64,000 bases of DNA from Shimia sp. CNT1-13L.2 (GTDB taxonomy: Bacteria > Pseudomonadota > Alphaproteobacteria > Rhodobacterales > Rhodobacteraceae): positions 124,001-188,000 of the forward strand of contig NZ_JANDJO010000006.1 of the NCBI RefSeq assembly GCF_024331145.1. Reading direction: 5' to 3'. Below are positions 29,301-36,920 of the stretch, one piece after another (the stretch's first letter is position 1; each line of letters opens with the position of its first letter). Below the pieces are notes generated by a model that did no database searches, was not told where the DNA came from, and saw nothing but the letters and a program-made list of their open reading frames with translations. The translations under genes were made by a program, and so were the position numbers.

Positions 29301-29797
29301 GCATCCACCAGCGCCCATTCCGACTGGTGCAGCACGGTCGAGCTTTCGCCGGTGTGGTCATCGCCCATCGCCATCAGCACACCACCATTGGCGGCGGTGC
29401 CTGCCATATTGGCGTGGCGCATCACGTCACCGGTGCGATCAACGCCCGGCCCCTTGCCGTACCAAAGCCCGAAAACACCGTCGAATTTGCCCTCGCCGCG
29501 CAACTCTGCCTGCTGCGAGCCCCAGAGCGCCGTGGCCGCGAGGTCTTCGTTCAACCCCGACTGGAACAGGACGTCTGCCGCCTTGAGTTCCTTCTCGGCC
29601 CGCATCATCTGGCTGTCGACCGCGCCAAGCGGCGATCCGCGATAACCCGTGACATACCCCGCGGTATTCAACCCCGCCGCGCCATCGCGCGCCTTTTGCA
29701 TCAGCATCAGACGCACAAGCGCTTGGGTGCCATTCAACAGAACCTGGGACTTCTCCAGGTCAAACCGGTCATTCAGTGATACGTGCTGGATACTCAT
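26381..29797 (-). CDS. indolepyruvate ferredoxin oxidoreductase, fused IorA-IorB type
   Basis: A 1138-residue single-chain 2-oxoacid:ferredoxin oxidoreductase of the type found in aerobic proteobacteria. The N-terminal pyrimidine domain (about residues 20-350) and TPP domain (about 430-620, with [27 protein letters not shown]) are followed by an iron-sulfur cluster segment [13 protein letters not shown]...[13 protein letters not shown] (about 665-730) and a gamma-type domain (from [15 protein letters not shown]). Expected reaction: arylpyruvates to aryl-acyl-CoA in aromatic amino acid breakdown. GGGGAGG precedes ATG 29797. A LysR gene is divergent and an LTTR-like dyad lies 51 bp upstream. 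Confidence 0.92.
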   Translation of the reverse strand: [1138 protein letters not shown]

Positions 29798-29837
29798 CAC
29801 GCGCCTCCCCTCGCCAGACTTTCTCTTACTTCCAATA

Positions 29838-29870
29838 TAGGTCAATATTAGGTCATCAATTCTTACCTAA
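29838..29870. promoter_or_regulatory. LysR-type operator candidate between the oxidoreductase and LysR genes
   Basis: TTAGGT (29848-29853) and ACCTAA (29865-29870) form a dyad with an 11-base spacer, the T-N11-A layout of LysR-type binding sites. A further TAGGTCA at 29838-29844 repeats TAGGTCA (29849-29855) in the same direction at an 11-bp step. It lies 51 bp from the oxidoreductase ATG and 102 bp from the LysR ATG. Confidence 0.6.
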
Positions 29871-29971
29871 CAAGGAATTTTTACATCACTCCAACACCAT
29901 TTTCCGGAAGTCCGGTTCCGTTTTTCGATGGTTTCGCCTAGATAGGATTCAGGGAAGCGAAAGTTGCGGAT

Positions 29972-30877
29972 ATGGATTGGGACAAACTCAGAATCTTTCA
30001 TGCGGTTGCCGATGCGGGCAGCCTGACTCATGCGGGTGACACGCTGCATTTGTCGCAATCTGCCGTCTCACGGCAGGTTCGCGCGCTTGAAGAAAGCCTG
30101 AACACCACCCTGTTTCACCGCCATGCCCGCGGACTGATTCTCACCGAACAGGGCGAACTCCTGTTCGACGCCACCAGCGCGATGATCAAACGCCTGGATG
30201 CCGCCGCCGCCCGCATTCGCGACTCCGAGGAAGAAGTCTTTGGCGAATTGCGCGTGACCACCACCATCGGCTTCGGCACGCTCTGGCTCGCCCCGCGCCT
30301 GCCGCACCTCTATGAAAAGTATCCCGACCTCAACATCGACCTGATGCTCGAGGAAAAGGTGCTCGATTTGCCCATGCGCGAGGCCGACGTGGCGATCCGC
30401 ATGAAAGAACCTTCGCAGGCCGATCTCATCCGCAAGCGCCTGATGAGCGTGCACATGCGCCTTTATGCGACCCCCGAATACCTTGCGGGCCGGCCTGCCC
30501 CTGAACAGCTCTCGGATCTGACCAATCACCGCCTGATCTGCCAGAACCAGAATTCCGCGCAGGTCAGCTCCGGCTCCAACTTCGTACGCAACCTGCTCAG
30601 CCACGACATTCCGTCGGTTCTTTATGTGAACAACTACTTCGGCGTGCTGCAGGCGGTTCTGCACGACCTCGGCATTGGTGTTCTACCCGACTATGTGACC
30701 CACGATTTCCCGAATCTTGTGCGCGTCATGCCCGAGGTTGAATCTGGCGATATCCCTGTGTTTCTTGCCTATCCCGAGGAATTGCGCCAATCCAAGCGCA
30801 TCGCGGCCTTCCGCGACTTCGTCCAGGAAGAGATCATTGCACATCGCAAGCAATTGAGAGATCAGGGAAAACTCTAA
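29972..30877 (+). CDS. LysR family transcriptional regulator
   Basis: A 301-residue regulator: N-terminal winged helix (residues 1-62, GSLTHAGDTLHLSQSAVSRQVRALEESL), then a LysR substrate-binding domain (about 92-290). It is divergent from the fused indolepyruvate ferredoxin oxidoreductase gene and probably controls it, with a dyad in the shared intergenic region; the effector would plausibly be an aromatic 2-oxoacid or amino acid. Start ATG 29972. Confidence 0.93.
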   Translation: MDWDKLRIFHAVADAGSLTHAGDTLHLSQSAVSRQVRALEESLNTTLFHRHARGLILTEQGELLFDATSAMIKRLDAAAARIRDSEEEVFGELRVTTTIGFGTLWLAPRLPHLYEKYPDLNIDLMLEEKVLDLPMREADVAIRMKEPSQADLIRKRLMSVHMRLYATPEYLAGRPAPEQLSDLTNHRLICQNQNSAQVSSGSNFVRNLLSHDIPSVLYVNNYFGVLQAVLHDLGIGVLPDYVTHDFPNLVRVMPEVESGDIPVFLAYPEELRQSKRIAAFRDFVQEEIIAHRKQLRDQGKL

Positions 30878-30928
30878 GTCATGCACTGGCTGCATAGCGG
30901 CCATGCTGCAGGTGCGACATTGTTTTTC

Positions 30929-30957
30929 TTGAATGATTCCAAACCGCCGCCTATTTC
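30929..30957 (+). promoter_or_regulatory. candidate sRNA promoter
   Basis: TTGAAT (30929-30934) and TATTTC (30952-30957) are separated by 17 bp. It is the only reasonable pair upstream of the candidate small RNA; initiation near 30964-30966 would follow. Confidence 0.45.
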
Positions 30958-30964
30958 ATCTCTC

Positions 30965-31047
30965 GAAGACGGTGATTGCACATTTGCGCATCATCTTCAT
31001 ACCTCCCTGTTGGACTTCGGCCGAGCTTATTGCTCGGCCTTTTTTTT
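30965..31047 (+). ncRNA. candidate trans-acting small RNA with exposed CCUCCC
   Basis: The 306-bp gap between the LysR gene and purL holds no convincing gene but has the layout of a small RNA: a promoter-like pair at 30929-30957, a first hairpin (GAAGACGGTG 30965-30974 pairing with CATCATCTTC 30989-30998 with one mismatch), a short unpaired stretch holding ACCUCCCU (31001-31008), and a strong terminator (GGCCGAGC 31019-31026 with GCTCGGCC 31032-31039, then eight T, 31040-31047). The terminator is 142 bp past the LysR stop, and a separate imperfect hairpin plus T run follows that stop at about 30884-30928. CCUCCC could pair with Shine-Dalgarno sequences. It is unnamed; I recognise no RNA family. 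Confidence 0.5.
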
Positions 31048-31183
31048 GCCCGCAGGGTGAAAGGCTGATGTGCCGCACGCCCATCCCCCTGCATAACATG
31101 CCGCAGCCCACACACGCCCCCTTTCCCCGCTTGACCTTTTCCCTTAAGAGACGCCCAAAGTTTTCTTGGGGAATCTACGCGAC

Positions 31184-33343
31184 ATGCAGGAACCGGCCAT
31201 CACCACCGATCTCATCGAAGCTCACGGCCTGAAGCCCGATGAATACGAACTGATCCTCGAGATCATCGGCCGCGAGCCCACCTTTACCGAGCTCGGCATC
31301 TTCTCGGCCATGTGGAACGAGCACTGCTCGTACAAGTCTTCCAAGAAATGGCTGCGCACCCTGCCCACCGACGGCCCGCAAGTCATCTGCGGCCCCGGCG
31401 AGAACGCGGGCATTGTCGACATCGGCGATGGCGACGCCGTGGTGTTCAAGATGGAAAGCCACAACCACCCCTCCTACATCGAACCCTACCAGGGCGCGGC
31501 CACCGGTGTTGGCGGCATCCTGCGCGATGTCTTTACCATGGGCGCCCGCCCGATCGCGGCGATGAACTCGCTGTCGTTTGGTGAAACCGCACACCCCAAA
31601 ACCCGCCAGCTGGTGAACGGTGTGGTTGAGGGTGTCGGCGGTTACGGCAACTGCTTTGGCGTTCCCACCGTCGGCGGTGAAGTCCGTTTCCACCCTGCCT
31701 ACAACGGCAACTGCCTGGTCAACGCCTTCGCGGCAGGCATCGCCAAGACCGACGGCATCTTCTACTCGGCGGCCTCCGGCGTCGGCATGCCCGTGGTGTA
31801 CCTCGGCGCGAAAACCGGCCGTGACGGTGTGGGCGGCGCAACCATGGCCTCGGCGGAATTCGACGACACCATCGAAGAAAAACGCCCCACCGTTCAGGTG
31901 GGTGACCCCTTCACCGAAAAACGCCTGATGGAAGCCACGCTGGAACTGATGCAGACCGGCGCCGTGATCTCGATCCAGGACATGGGCGCCGCAGGCCTGA
32001 CCTGCTCGGCCGTGGAAATGGGCGACAAGGGCAAACTCGGCGTCAAGCTGAACCTCGAAGACGTGCCGCAGCGCGAAGACAACATGACGGCCTATGAAAT
32101 GATGCTGTCGGAAAGCCAGGAGCGCATGCTCATGGTTCTCAAGCCCGAGCTTGAGGCCGAAGCCCGCGCCGTCTTTGAAAAATGGGACCTCGACTTTGCC
32201 ATCGTCGGTGAAACCATCGCCGAAGACCGCTTCCTGATCATGCACAACGGCGAGGTCAAAGCCGACCTGCCGCTGTCGCCGCTGTCCGGTCGCGCCCCCG
32301 AATACGATCGTCCGTGGGTCGAAACCCCGGCCGCAGAAGAGCTGGGCGACGTGCCCTCCATCGACGCCATCGACGGCCTCAAGGCCCTGATCAGCTCGCC
32401 GAACTATGCCGGCAAACAGTGGGTCTACGAACAGTATGACACCATGGTCATGGCCGACAGCGCCCGCCTGCCGGGTCAGGGCGCGGGCATCATCCGCGTC
32501 CACGGCACCGACAAGAAGCTGGCCTTCACCTCCGACGTGACCCCGCGCTACGTCAAGGCGAACCCGGTTGAAGGCGGCAAACAGGCCGTGGCCGAAGCCT
32601 TCCGCAACCTCTCGGCCGTTGGTGCAAAGCCGCTGGCTACCACCGACAACCTGAACTTCGGCAACCCCGAAAAGCCCGAGATCATGGGCCAGTTCGTCGG
32701 CGCCATCAAAGGCATCGGCGAAGCCGTGGGCGCGCTCGATATGCCCATCGTGTCGGGCAACGTATCGCTCTATAACGAGACCGACGGCTCGGCCATCCTG
32801 CCGACCCCGACCATCGGCGCGGTTGGCCTGATCGCCGCCGACGAAGAGCCGATCAACGGCGAAGCCCGCGAAGGCCACGTTGCGCTCCTCATTGGCGAAA
32901 CCACCGGCCACCTTGGCCAGTCGGCGCTTCTTGCCGAGGTCTTCAACCGCGAGGAAGGCGACGCCCCCGCCGTGGATCTTGAAACCGAGCGCAAGCACGG
33001 CGAATTCATCCGCGCCAACCGTGACATGATCAAGGCCTGCACCGACCTTGGCGACGGTGGCCTTGCCCTCGCCGCCTTCGAAATGGCCGAAGCGGCCGGC
33101 GTCGGCGTCCAGATCGACAGCGACGACACCGCCACCCTGTTCGGCGAAGATCAGGCCCGTTACCTCGTGGCCTGCAACTTCGATCAGGCCGAGGCACTGA
33201 TGATCGCCGCCGGTCAGGCCGGTGTACCGGTGTCCAGCGTCGGCAAGTTCTCGGGCGACAGCGTTTCCTTCGGCGGCGCGTCCGCGCCTCTGGCCGAACT
33301 GGCCGCCACCTTCCGCGGTGCCTTTGCAGAGGCCATCGCCTAA
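31184..33343 (+). CDS. purL: phosphoribosylformylglycinamidine synthase subunit II
   Basis: A 719-residue small-form PurL, which works with PurS and PurQ to convert FGAR to FGAM in purine synthesis. The N-terminal signature [17 protein letters not shown] (about residues 40-56) with the catalytic His, the ATP-binding segment and both AIRS-like halves are present. I prefer ATG 31184 (GGGGA 12 bases upstream) to a TTG at 31166. purS and purQ are not in the window. It ends at its own terminator. Confidence 0.96.
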   Translation: MQEPAITTDLIEAHGLKPDEYELILEIIGREPTFTELGIFSAMWNEHCSYKSSKKWLRTLPTDGPQVICGPGENAGIVDIGDGDAVVFKMESHNHPSYIEPYQGAATGVGGILRDVFTMGARPIAAMNSLSFGETAHPKTRQLVNGVVEGVGGYGNCFGVPTVGGEVRFHPAYNGNCLVNAFAAGIAKTDGIFYSAASGVGMPVVYLGAKTGRDGVGGATMASAEFDDTIEEKRPTVQVGDPFTEKRLMEATLELMQTGAVISIQDMGAAGLTCSAVEMGDKGKLGVKLNLEDVPQREDNMTAYEMMLSESQERMLMVLKPELEAEARAVFEKWDLDFAIVGETIAEDRFLIMHNGEVKADLPLSPLSGRAPEYDRPWVETPAAEELGDVPSIDAIDGLKALISSPNYAGKQWVYEQYDTMVMADSARLPGQGAGIIRVHGTDKKLAFTSDVTPRYVKANPVEGGKQAVAEAFRNLSAVGAKPLATTDNLNFGNPEKPEIMGQFVGAIKGIGEAVGALDMPIVSGNVSLYNETDGSAILPTPTIGAVGLIAADEEPINGEAREGHVALLIGETTGHLGQSALLAEVFNREEGDAPAVDLETERKHGEFIRANRDMIKACTDLGDGGLALAAFEMAEAAGVGVQIDSDDTATLFGEDQARYLVACNFDQAEALMIAAGQAGVPVSSVGKFSGDSVSFGGASAPLAELAATFRGAFAEAIA

Positions 33344-33367
33344 GGCAAACCCCGCCAGATCACTTCC

Positions 33368-33399
33368 AAAGGGCGCATCCAATCTGGTGCGCCCTTTTT
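33368..33399 (+). terminator. purL terminator
   Basis: AAAGGGCGCA (33368-33377) pairs with TGCGCCCTTT (33388-33397), followed by TT. Confidence 0.85.
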
Positions 33400-33533
33400 C
33401 TTTGTGGCAGCGCTACACCCCGTTATTTTCTGTCTGGAAAAGAGAATTCCAAGGCCAGACCACTTTGTCTTTGTTTTGTCACGCAGCCCCCCTAGGCTCA
33501 CACGACACCAACAACCACGAACGGAGCCACGCG

Positions 33534-34190
33534 ATGAACACCCCCGTCTATATGTTCGACGCATCCGAAAAACCCTCCCTGCCCCTGCACACCGTCCCGA
33601 TTGTCCAAGCCACCGATGAGGCCCTCAAAGGCTATGGCTACCTCGTGGACGACCCCGAAGGCTTCGAAATCGAGATCACCCGCTGGCCGGCACAGGGCTG
33701 GCGACCGGTCGACGAAGGCACCGGCGACGAAGGTGGCTGGGTCGAAGGCACCTTCCGCTGCGACTGGAAAGGCGATGTCCTCTACGGCGAAAACGAAGCG
33801 GTGAACGGTGAATACGTTCTGGGCTGGTCCGCCGACCCGCAACAGGCGCGCACCGACACCCAGACCGCGCCGCGCGACAGCATCCTTTTGTGGCACATGA
33901 ACTACCACCCCGACGGCGGCCAGTTGTTCTTCCCGCTCGAACGCAAACCCTTTGTCGTCCCGCTGGCCCTGCCCGGTGATGACCTGACACCGGACAAGGT
34001 GGTGGCCTTCTGGTGTGACGGCTCCAAAGGGCTCTACATCCACGCCAATATCTGGCACGAGGGCATCTTTCCGGTTCACGACCAACAGCGGTTCCTCGAT
34101 CGTCAGGGCGCCGTCCACGCCCGCGTCAGCGCCGACATCGGTCAGGAATTCGGCGTCTATCTCTCCGTCCCCCTTCCAGAAAGCCTCTGA
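33534..34190 (+). CDS. ureidoglycolate lyase family-like protein
   Basis: A 218-residue protein. The C-terminal half (GLYIHANIWHEGIFPVHDQQRFLDRQGAVHARVSADIGQEFG) fits the ureidoglycolate lyase (AllA) fold, with a conserved-looking NIWHEG segment that replaces the usual VWHHP. The protein is longer than canonical AllA (about 160 residues), with a different N-terminal third, so its substrate may differ. GGAG lies 9 bases before ATG 33534. No other allantoin or ureide gene is adjacent. Its stop overlaps the GNAT start by 1 bp (TGATG). Confidence 0.6.
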   Translation: MNTPVYMFDASEKPSLPLHTVPIVQATDEALKGYGYLVDDPEGFEIEITRWPAQGWRPVDEGTGDEGGWVEGTFRCDWKGDVLYGENEAVNGEYVLGWSADPQQARTDTQTAPRDSILLWHMNYHPDGGQLFFPLERKPFVVPLALPGDDLTPDKVVAFWCDGSKGLYIHANIWHEGIFPVHDQQRFLDRQGAVHARVSADIGQEFGVYLSVPLPESL

Positions 34191-34672
34191 TGCACACCAC
34201 CCTGCGCCCCGCGACACCGCAAGATTTCCCGCTGATCCACCAGATCGCGGGCGATCCCGCCAATCAGGCCTTCATCGCCGACGAAACCGACGCCGAGCTG
34301 CAAGCCCACATCGACAGCCCCGACAGCGCCCTCCTGATCTGGGAGGCCGACGGCGCGGCTGCGGGCTTTGCCCTGTTCTGCCAACTCACCAACCCGTCCG
34401 AAAAGACCGAACTGCGCCGCCTCGCGCTTTTGCACACCGATCGCGGACTGGGACAGGCCTTCCTCTCCGATCTCAAAGCCTTCGGTTTCTCGACCCTTGG
34501 CAAGAACCGCGTCTGGCTTGATGTCGCCCCGGAAAACACCCGCGCCATCCGCACCTATGAACGCGCAGGCTTTCAGCACGAAGGCCGAATTCGCGCCACT
34601 TGGAAACGCCCCGACGGCGTCATCACCGACCTGCATCTCTATGGCATGCTGCGCGACGAATGGCAGGGCTGA
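34190..34672 (+). CDS. GNAT family N-acetyltransferase
   Basis: A 160-residue acetyltransferase of the GNAT fold. The acetyl-CoA-binding segment is LHTDRGLGQAFLSDL (about residues 83-97), where a basic/Gly loop is expected, and the C-terminal block NTRAIRTYERAGFQHEGRIR is typical. Substrate unknown. It is translationally coupled to the upstream ureidoglycolate-lyase-like gene. Confidence 0.85.
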   Translation: MHTTLRPATPQDFPLIHQIAGDPANQAFIADETDAELQAHIDSPDSALLIWEADGAAAGFALFCQLTNPSEKTELRRLALLHTDRGLGQAFLSDLKAFGFSTLGKNRVWLDVAPENTRAIRTYERAGFQHEGRIRATWKRPDGVITDLHLYGMLRDEWQG

Positions 34673-34734
34673 TCACGCTTGCACGTTCCCCCGCACAGCC
34701 CTACATCTAGGGACAAGACCATTAGGAGAATTTC

Positions 34735-34965
34735 ATGGCCATGCTTGCCTCTGATATCGAAGCAATGATCCGCGAGGGCTTCCCGAACGCCCAGATCACC
34801 GTGATGGGTGACGACGGAGCGCATTTTTCAGCCGAAGTCATCGACGAGAGCTTTCGCGGCATGAGCCGCGTTGCCCAGCAACGCGCCGTCAACGCCACCG
34901 TGAAATCCGCCATCGACAGTGGCGCCCTGCACGCGCTGGCCCTGACCACCAAGGCCCCGGACTGA
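34735..34965 (+). CDS. BolA family protein
   Basis: A 76-residue BolA-like protein. The class II KH-like fold is recognised by DDGAHFSAEVIDESFRGMSRVAQQRAVNATV, with the conserved His in AHF and a final LHALALTTKA. Family knowledge: BolA proteins form [2Fe-2S]-bridged complexes with CGFS monothiol glutaredoxins, and such a glutaredoxin gene follows 200 bp downstream. Its stop overlaps the ATG of a tiny membrane protein gene. The short form lacking extra residues is nearer to the IbaG/BolA2 type. Confidence 0.93.
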   Translation: MAMLASDIEAMIREGFPNAQITVMGDDGAHFSAEVIDESFRGMSRVAQQRAVNATVKSAIDSGALHALALTTKAPD

Positions 34966-35075
34966 TGGATGGCCTGCTTCTCGGTGCGGGCCTCGTGATC
35001 CTCTTGGTGGTTGTCGCCGCCGGGGTAACGGCCTATCTGGGAAGCAAAGCCGCCGATCAGCGCGACAAACCCTGA
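34965..35075 (+). CDS. 36-residue single-helix membrane protein between bolA and grxD
   Basis: ATG 34965 overlaps the bolA TGA by one base (TGATG) and the frame ends at TGA 35073-35075. The 36-residue product is one hydrophobic helix (LLLGAGLVILLVVVAAGVTAY, residues 4-24) followed by a charged tail with KAADQRDKP, giving a likely N-out/C-in topology. No family is recognised. Coupled translation with bolA and a good membrane segment argue that it is real; it is shorter than usual annotation limits. Confidence 0.55.
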   Translation: MDGLLLGAGLVILLVVVAAGVTAYLGSKAADQRDKP

Positions 35076-35164
35076 TCGGTTGACCAAAGTCAAAGCGGGT
35101 CCCGCGCAAACCCGCTGAAAACGCGATGGGCCACGCGCCCAAGGACATACGAAGGAAACGCAAC

Positions 35165-35527
35165 ATGAGCGACGCCAAGACCCGCATCGACGAAACCGTC
35201 AAAAGCAACGACGTAGTGCTGTACATGAAAGGCACCAAGGAAATGCCGCAATGTGGCTTCTCCAGCCGCGTGGCCGGCGTGCTGAACTTCATGGGTGTGG
35301 AATACACCGACGTGAACGTTCTCGCCGACGAGGAAATCCGCCAGGGCATCAAGGACTATTCCGACTGGCCGACCATTCCGCAGCTTTACGTCAAAGGCGA
35401 ATTCGTGGGCGGTTGCGACATCATCACCGAGATGACCCTCTCGGGCGAACTCGACGGCATGTTCGACGAAAACGGCGTAGCCTACAACAAGGAAGCCGCC
35501 GATCAGATCCGCGCGGCCAACGCCTGA
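35165..35527 (+). CDS. grxD: monothiol glutaredoxin, Grx4 family
   Basis: A 120-residue glutaredoxin with the monothiol active site CGFS (Cys30-Ser33) in MPQCGFSSR, the GSH-binding [11 protein letters not shown] and GGCDI. These proteins carry and transfer [2Fe-2S] clusters, often in complex with BolA. AAGGAAACGC precedes ATG 35165; an in-frame ATG at 35126 would add 13 basic residues but lacks a site. Confidence 0.96.
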   Translation: MSDAKTRIDETVKSNDVVLYMKGTKEMPQCGFSSRVAGVLNFMGVEYTDVNVLADEEIRQGIKDYSDWPTIPQLYVKGEFVGGCDIITEMTLSGELDGMFDENGVAYNKEAADQIRAANA

Positions 35528-35548
35528 TCCCGAGGATCAAACCCAATA

Positions 35549-35582
35549 AAAAAGCCGGACCATCAGGTCCGGCTTTTTCTTT
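35549..35582. terminator. two-way terminator between grxD and zapA
   Basis: AAAGCCGGACC (35551-35561) pairs with GGTCCGGCTTT (35566-35576) around ATCA, with T runs on both strands. The genes on either side are convergent. Confidence 0.88.
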
Positions 35583-35601
35583 TCAGAATAGTCGCTTGGC
35601 T

Positions 35602-35988
35602 TTAGCCCGCGACTTTCTCTTCAACGGTTTCCGCCAGCGCCTCGGCCCGCGCAGCCAGTTCGGCCAGCGTATCATTCACCTCGCGCGGAATGACCGCCAC
35701 CTCAACCTTTTCCGGTCCGGCAGTCTTGAGCGCCTCAAGCTCGGCGGTCTGTGCATCCATCTTCGATTGCAGATCCCGCAGCCGATCCTCAAGACCCGCG
35801 GTCTTGTCCGCCAGCATCAGCCCCGCCATCAACAGCATCCGCGCTTCAGGAATACGGCCGATCTGGGTGGTCAGCACCTGTGCCTCGTCATCCAGCATCT
35901 TCGCCGCCGATTGCAGAAAGTGCTGCTCGCCTTCCTGACAGGCCACTTCGAACGTCCGGCCACCGATATGAATTTCGACTTCAGGCAT
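35602..35988 (-). CDS. zapA: cell division protein ZapA
   Basis: A 128-residue FtsZ-ring-associated protein. The N-terminal ZapA domain (VEIHIGGRTFEVACQEGEQHFLQSAAKMLDDEA) is followed by a coiled-coil tail (about 55-125). ATG 35988 overlaps the upstream gene's TGA by one base (TGATG), so translation is coupled to the coiled-coil gene before it; GTG 35991 is an alternative. Confidence 0.92.
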   Translation of the reverse strand: MPEVEIHIGGRTFEVACQEGEQHFLQSAAKMLDDEAQVLTTQIGRIPEARMLLMAGLMLADKTAGLEDRLRDLQSKMDAQTAELEALKTAGPEKVEVAVIPREVNDTLAELAARAEALAETVEEKVAG

Positions 35989-36674
35989 CACGCGTCTCCT
36001 TCGGCCTTGGCCACGTCGGCCGGTTGTTCAAGCATCGGGCGCAGGGTCCCGGCGATCACGTCCATCTCGATCAGTTCAGCAGAGCGCATCGCCTTGAGGT
36101 CTGCCAGTTCCGCCTTCAGCGACTCGTTGATCAGGCTGATCAACGCCTCGGGCGCTGCCTTCTGCGCCGCATCACGCAACTCCTGGTTGCTGGCGCGCAG
36201 CATCCGGCTGGTCTGACGCAGACGGCGCAGGCGTCCGGCCAGCTGCTCCAGCAACTTGCCATCCGCTTCCAGATCCACCGTCGGCGCTGCCGCCTTGGCC
36301 TCTTCCGCTGCCTTCTCGGCCGCGGCTTCGGCCTCCTCGGTCTTGGCATTTGCCGCCTCCAGCGCCTCGCGCGCCTCCGAAGCGGCCCCTTCGGCCACCT
36401 GTGCCGCAATCTCCGCCGCCGAGGTATCCGCCTTTGCCTTTTCCAGCTCGGCTTCCAACTCGTCCTGCCGGGACGTCAACGCCAACAGCCGTTCTTCCAG
36501 CTGGGCATTCGCGGTTTTCTCGTCTTCGAGAGATTTCTGAAGCGCCTCGACTTCCGCGCTGCGGTCATCGACCTCAGGCATCGGATCGGGCGTTGCCGAA
36601 AGGGCCTCAAGCCCGCGACCGATCCGGTCCATCGCGGCGCTGATCCTGCTTTCCAGATCGCTGATCTCACTCAT
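35988..36674 (-). CDS. long coiled-coil protein coupled to zapA
   Basis: A 228-residue protein that is almost all helix: heptad-rich segments at about residues 35-140 (Ala/Glu/Lys-rich) and a conserved-looking C-terminal part (LAGRLRRLRQTSRMLRASNQELRDAAQ, then ALISLINESLKAELADLKAMR). No enzyme motif or membrane segment. Coupled to zapA by an overlapping stop and start, so a role in Z-ring organisation, like ZapB, is a reasonable guess, but I see no sequence match to ZapB. ATG 36674 is chosen because AAGGA lies 10 bases before it. Confidence 0.7.
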   Translation of the reverse strand: MSEISDLESRISAAMDRIGRGLEALSATPDPMPEVDDRSAEVEALQKSLEDEKTANAQLEERLLALTSRQDELEAELEKAKADTSAAEIAAQVAEGAASEAREALEAANAKTEEAEAAAEKAAEEAKAAAPTVDLEADGKLLEQLAGRLRRLRQTSRMLRASNQELRDAAQKAAPEALISLINESLKAELADLKAMRSAELIEMDVIAGTLRPMLEQPADVAKAEGDA

Positions 36675-36920
36675 GAGCCTCATCCTTTCCTTGCGGACCG
36701 TTCTGTGCGGTCTCGCCGTTCTTGGGTGTTTCGCTCAATGTCACGAACCACCACCAAACGCCACACGAATCGCCATATGACTGTGTTTTGCCAATTCTAT
36801 CCAAAGGAATCGCAAATTGCGCCCCCTTCGGCGGGAAACAGAGTGTGAGCAAGCTTGATCTTGGCCCCAAGGCTGGTATTGAGCAATCAAACTGAGCGAC
36901 TTTTCAAAGGAACGACCGCC

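Noticed and set aside
26546-29779. A 1077-codon open frame on the plus strand opposite the ferredoxin oxidoreductase gene
   Set aside because: It mirrors the codon phase of the real gene, has no ribosome-binding site or recognisable domain, and is rich in Arg and His as expected of an antisense frame.
30880-31059. A 59-codon frame in the LysR-purL gap
   Set aside because: It runs through the strong terminator at 31019-31047 and through two hairpins; the RNA structures explain the sequence better.
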